A stretch of DNA of 6,198 nucleotides from Bacteroidota bacterium. Its GTDB lineage: Bacteria; Bacteroidota; Bacteroidia; Bacteroidales; GCA-2748055. Below are positions 5,499 to 6,198 of the stretch, in pieces. The notes beneath the pieces are model-generated. The model was not told the DNA's origin. It searched no databases and saw only the letters and a program-made list of their open reading frames with translations. The translations under genes were made by a program, and so were the position numbers. Position 1 is the first letter of the stretch, and each line of letters starts with the position of its first letter. The stretch spans positions 1 to 6,198 of the forward strand of contig JAAEOI010000433.1 of assembly GCA_024244665.1 (NCBI GenBank), given 5' to 3'.

Positions 5499-6198
5499 AT
5501 GCCAGCAAAAATCAGATTACAAAGACAGGGTCGTAAATTTAAAGCGATCTACTCTATTGTAGTTGCTGATAGCAGGGCGCCACGTGATGGTAAATTTATT
5601 GAGTCATTGGGACAGTATAATCCCAATACCAATCCTGCCACCATTGTTCTGGATTTCAACAAAGCCTTAGAATGGCTGCAGAAAGGCGCTCAACCTACTG
5701 ATACATGTAGAGCTATCTTATCTTACAAAGGAGTAATGTACAAGAAACACCTTATGGAAGGTGTTAAAAAAGGTGCTTTTGACGAAGCCGAAGCTGAGAA
5801 ACGTTTCCAGGCATGGATGACTGAGAAAGAACAGAAGATCCAGGCTGGTAAAGACAAAATCAAGTCTGTTAAAGACTCTGATGAGAAGAGCCGTTTCGAT
5901 GCGGAAACTAAAATCAAGGAGGAGAGAGCACAGGAGATTGCCAAGCGGAGGTCAGAGCTTATAGCTGCTGAAGAGGCTGCTAAGGCACCGGCTGAGGAGG
6001 CACCTGCAGAGGCAGCCGAAGAGCCAGCAAAGGAGGAAGCCCCTGCTAAAGAGGAAGCCCCTGCTAAAGAGGAAGCCCCTGCTAAAGAGGAAGCCCCTGC
6101 AAAGGAGGAAGCCCCTGCAAAGGAGGAAGCCCCTGCTAAAGAGGAAGCCCCTGCTAAAGAGGAAGCCCCTGCTAAAGAGGAAGCCCCTGCTAAAGAGG
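5499..6198 (+). CDS. rpsP: 30S ribosomal protein bS16 with long repetitive C-terminal tail (3' end outside window)
   Basis: The frame opens with [20 protein letters not shown] at the ATG 5499-5501 and continues [20 protein letters not shown], then NPNTNP: the canonical bS16 core, which binds 16S rRNA and helps small-subunit assembly. The core occupies about residues 1-85, near the whole length of a typical bS16. Next comes a charged, probably helical region (about 90-160; [19 protein letters not shown] and [20 protein letters not shown]), then an Ala/Pro/Glu/Lys tail that from residue 181 becomes exact APAKEE hexapeptides. Extended bS16 proteins of about 180 residues with Ala/Glu-rich ends are usual in Bacteroidota; this one already reaches 233 residues without a stop. 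The gene is cut by the window edge inside the repeat. A strong promoter stands 46 bases upstream, so it is probably transcribed independently of the T9SS-domain gene before it. Confidence 0.95.
   Translation, partial: MPAKIRLQRQGRKFKAIYSIVVADSRAPRDGKFIESLGQYNPNTNPATIVLDFNKALEWLQKGAQPTDTCRAILSYKGVMYKKHLMEGVKKGAFDEAEAEKRFQAWMTEKEQKIQAGKDKIKSVKDSDEKSRFDAETKIKEERAQEIAKRRSELIAAEEAAKAPAEEAPAEAAEEPAKEEAPAKEEAPAKEEAPAKEEAPAKEEAPAKEEAPAKEEAPAKEEAPAKEEAPAKE
6039..6198 (+). repeat. 18-bp tandem repeat in rpsP encoding APAKEE
   Basis: Eight complete 18-bp units (starting at 6039, 6057, 6075, 6093, 6111, 6129, 6147 and 6165) and 16 bases of a ninth run in frame to the window edge. Every unit encodes Ala-Pro-Ala-Lys-Glu-Glu. 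Units 1-3 and 6-9 carry GCT AAA for the central Ala-Lys, while units 4-5 carry GCA AAG; the two synonymous changes always occur together. A diverged unit (EPAKEE, also with GCA AAG) precedes them at 6021-6038. Near-identity at the DNA level, including third codon positions, points to recent expansion by slippage or unequal recombination. Because the unit is 18 bp, gains and losses leave the frame intact. Confidence 0.95.

Noticed and set aside
5723..5944. 73-codon open frame on the - strand within rpsP
   Set aside because: Antisense shadow of the charged bS16 extension; Lys/Glu codons read backwards give Phe/Leu/Ser-rich sequence that imitates a membrane protein.
6039..6198. CRISPR-like array
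   Set aside because: The 18-bp units are directly adjacent with no spacers and stay in frame with rpsP, so this is a coding tandem repeat.

Overview
The window looks like chromosomal DNA of a Bacteroidota bacterium, probably a Bacteroidales- or Flavobacteria-like lineage that secretes proteins by the type IX system (T9SS). Four signs support this: a DNA polymerase III alpha subunit with an N-terminal proofreading exonuclease fused to it, a small protein that is almost entirely a T9SS C-terminal sorting domain, a ribosomal protein S16 with a long C-terminal extension, and a promoter matching the phylum's housekeeping consensus (TTTG, 19 bases, TAnnTTTG). Start codons lack clear Shine-Dalgarno sequences, as is usual there.

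Layout. Positions 1-116 hold two hairpin elements (19-59 and 83-116) whose 9-bp stems differ only by compensated base-pair changes. Directly after the second lies a short remnant (113-304, +) of a SpoIIE/PP2C-type serine phosphatase gene that has lost its start, its front part and an internal block. It meets the thioredoxin gene trxA (301-618, -) tail to tail on a shared CTAG. Upstream of trxA on the same strand, 42 bases away, is dnaE (661-4944, -), so dnaE-trxA is probably one transcription unit. Reading the other way from dnaE are a small secreted T9SS-sorting-domain protein (5027-5398, +) and then, behind a good promoter (5422-5452), rpsP (5499 to beyond the end, +). The rpsP reading frame is still open at the window edge, inside an 18-bp tandem repeat that encodes APAKEE over and over.

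How the genes fit together. dnaE, trxA and rpsP are core housekeeping functions (replication, thiol redox, translation). The phosphatase remnant and the hairpins look like decay and repeat traffic at an intergenic boundary. I see no mobile element, CRISPR array, RNA gene or defence system. The most notable points are the paired hairpins with covarying stems, the DnaE that keeps both a fused DEDDh exonuclease site and a complete-looking PHP metal site, the cargo-less T9SS protein, and the expanding repeat tail on bS16.
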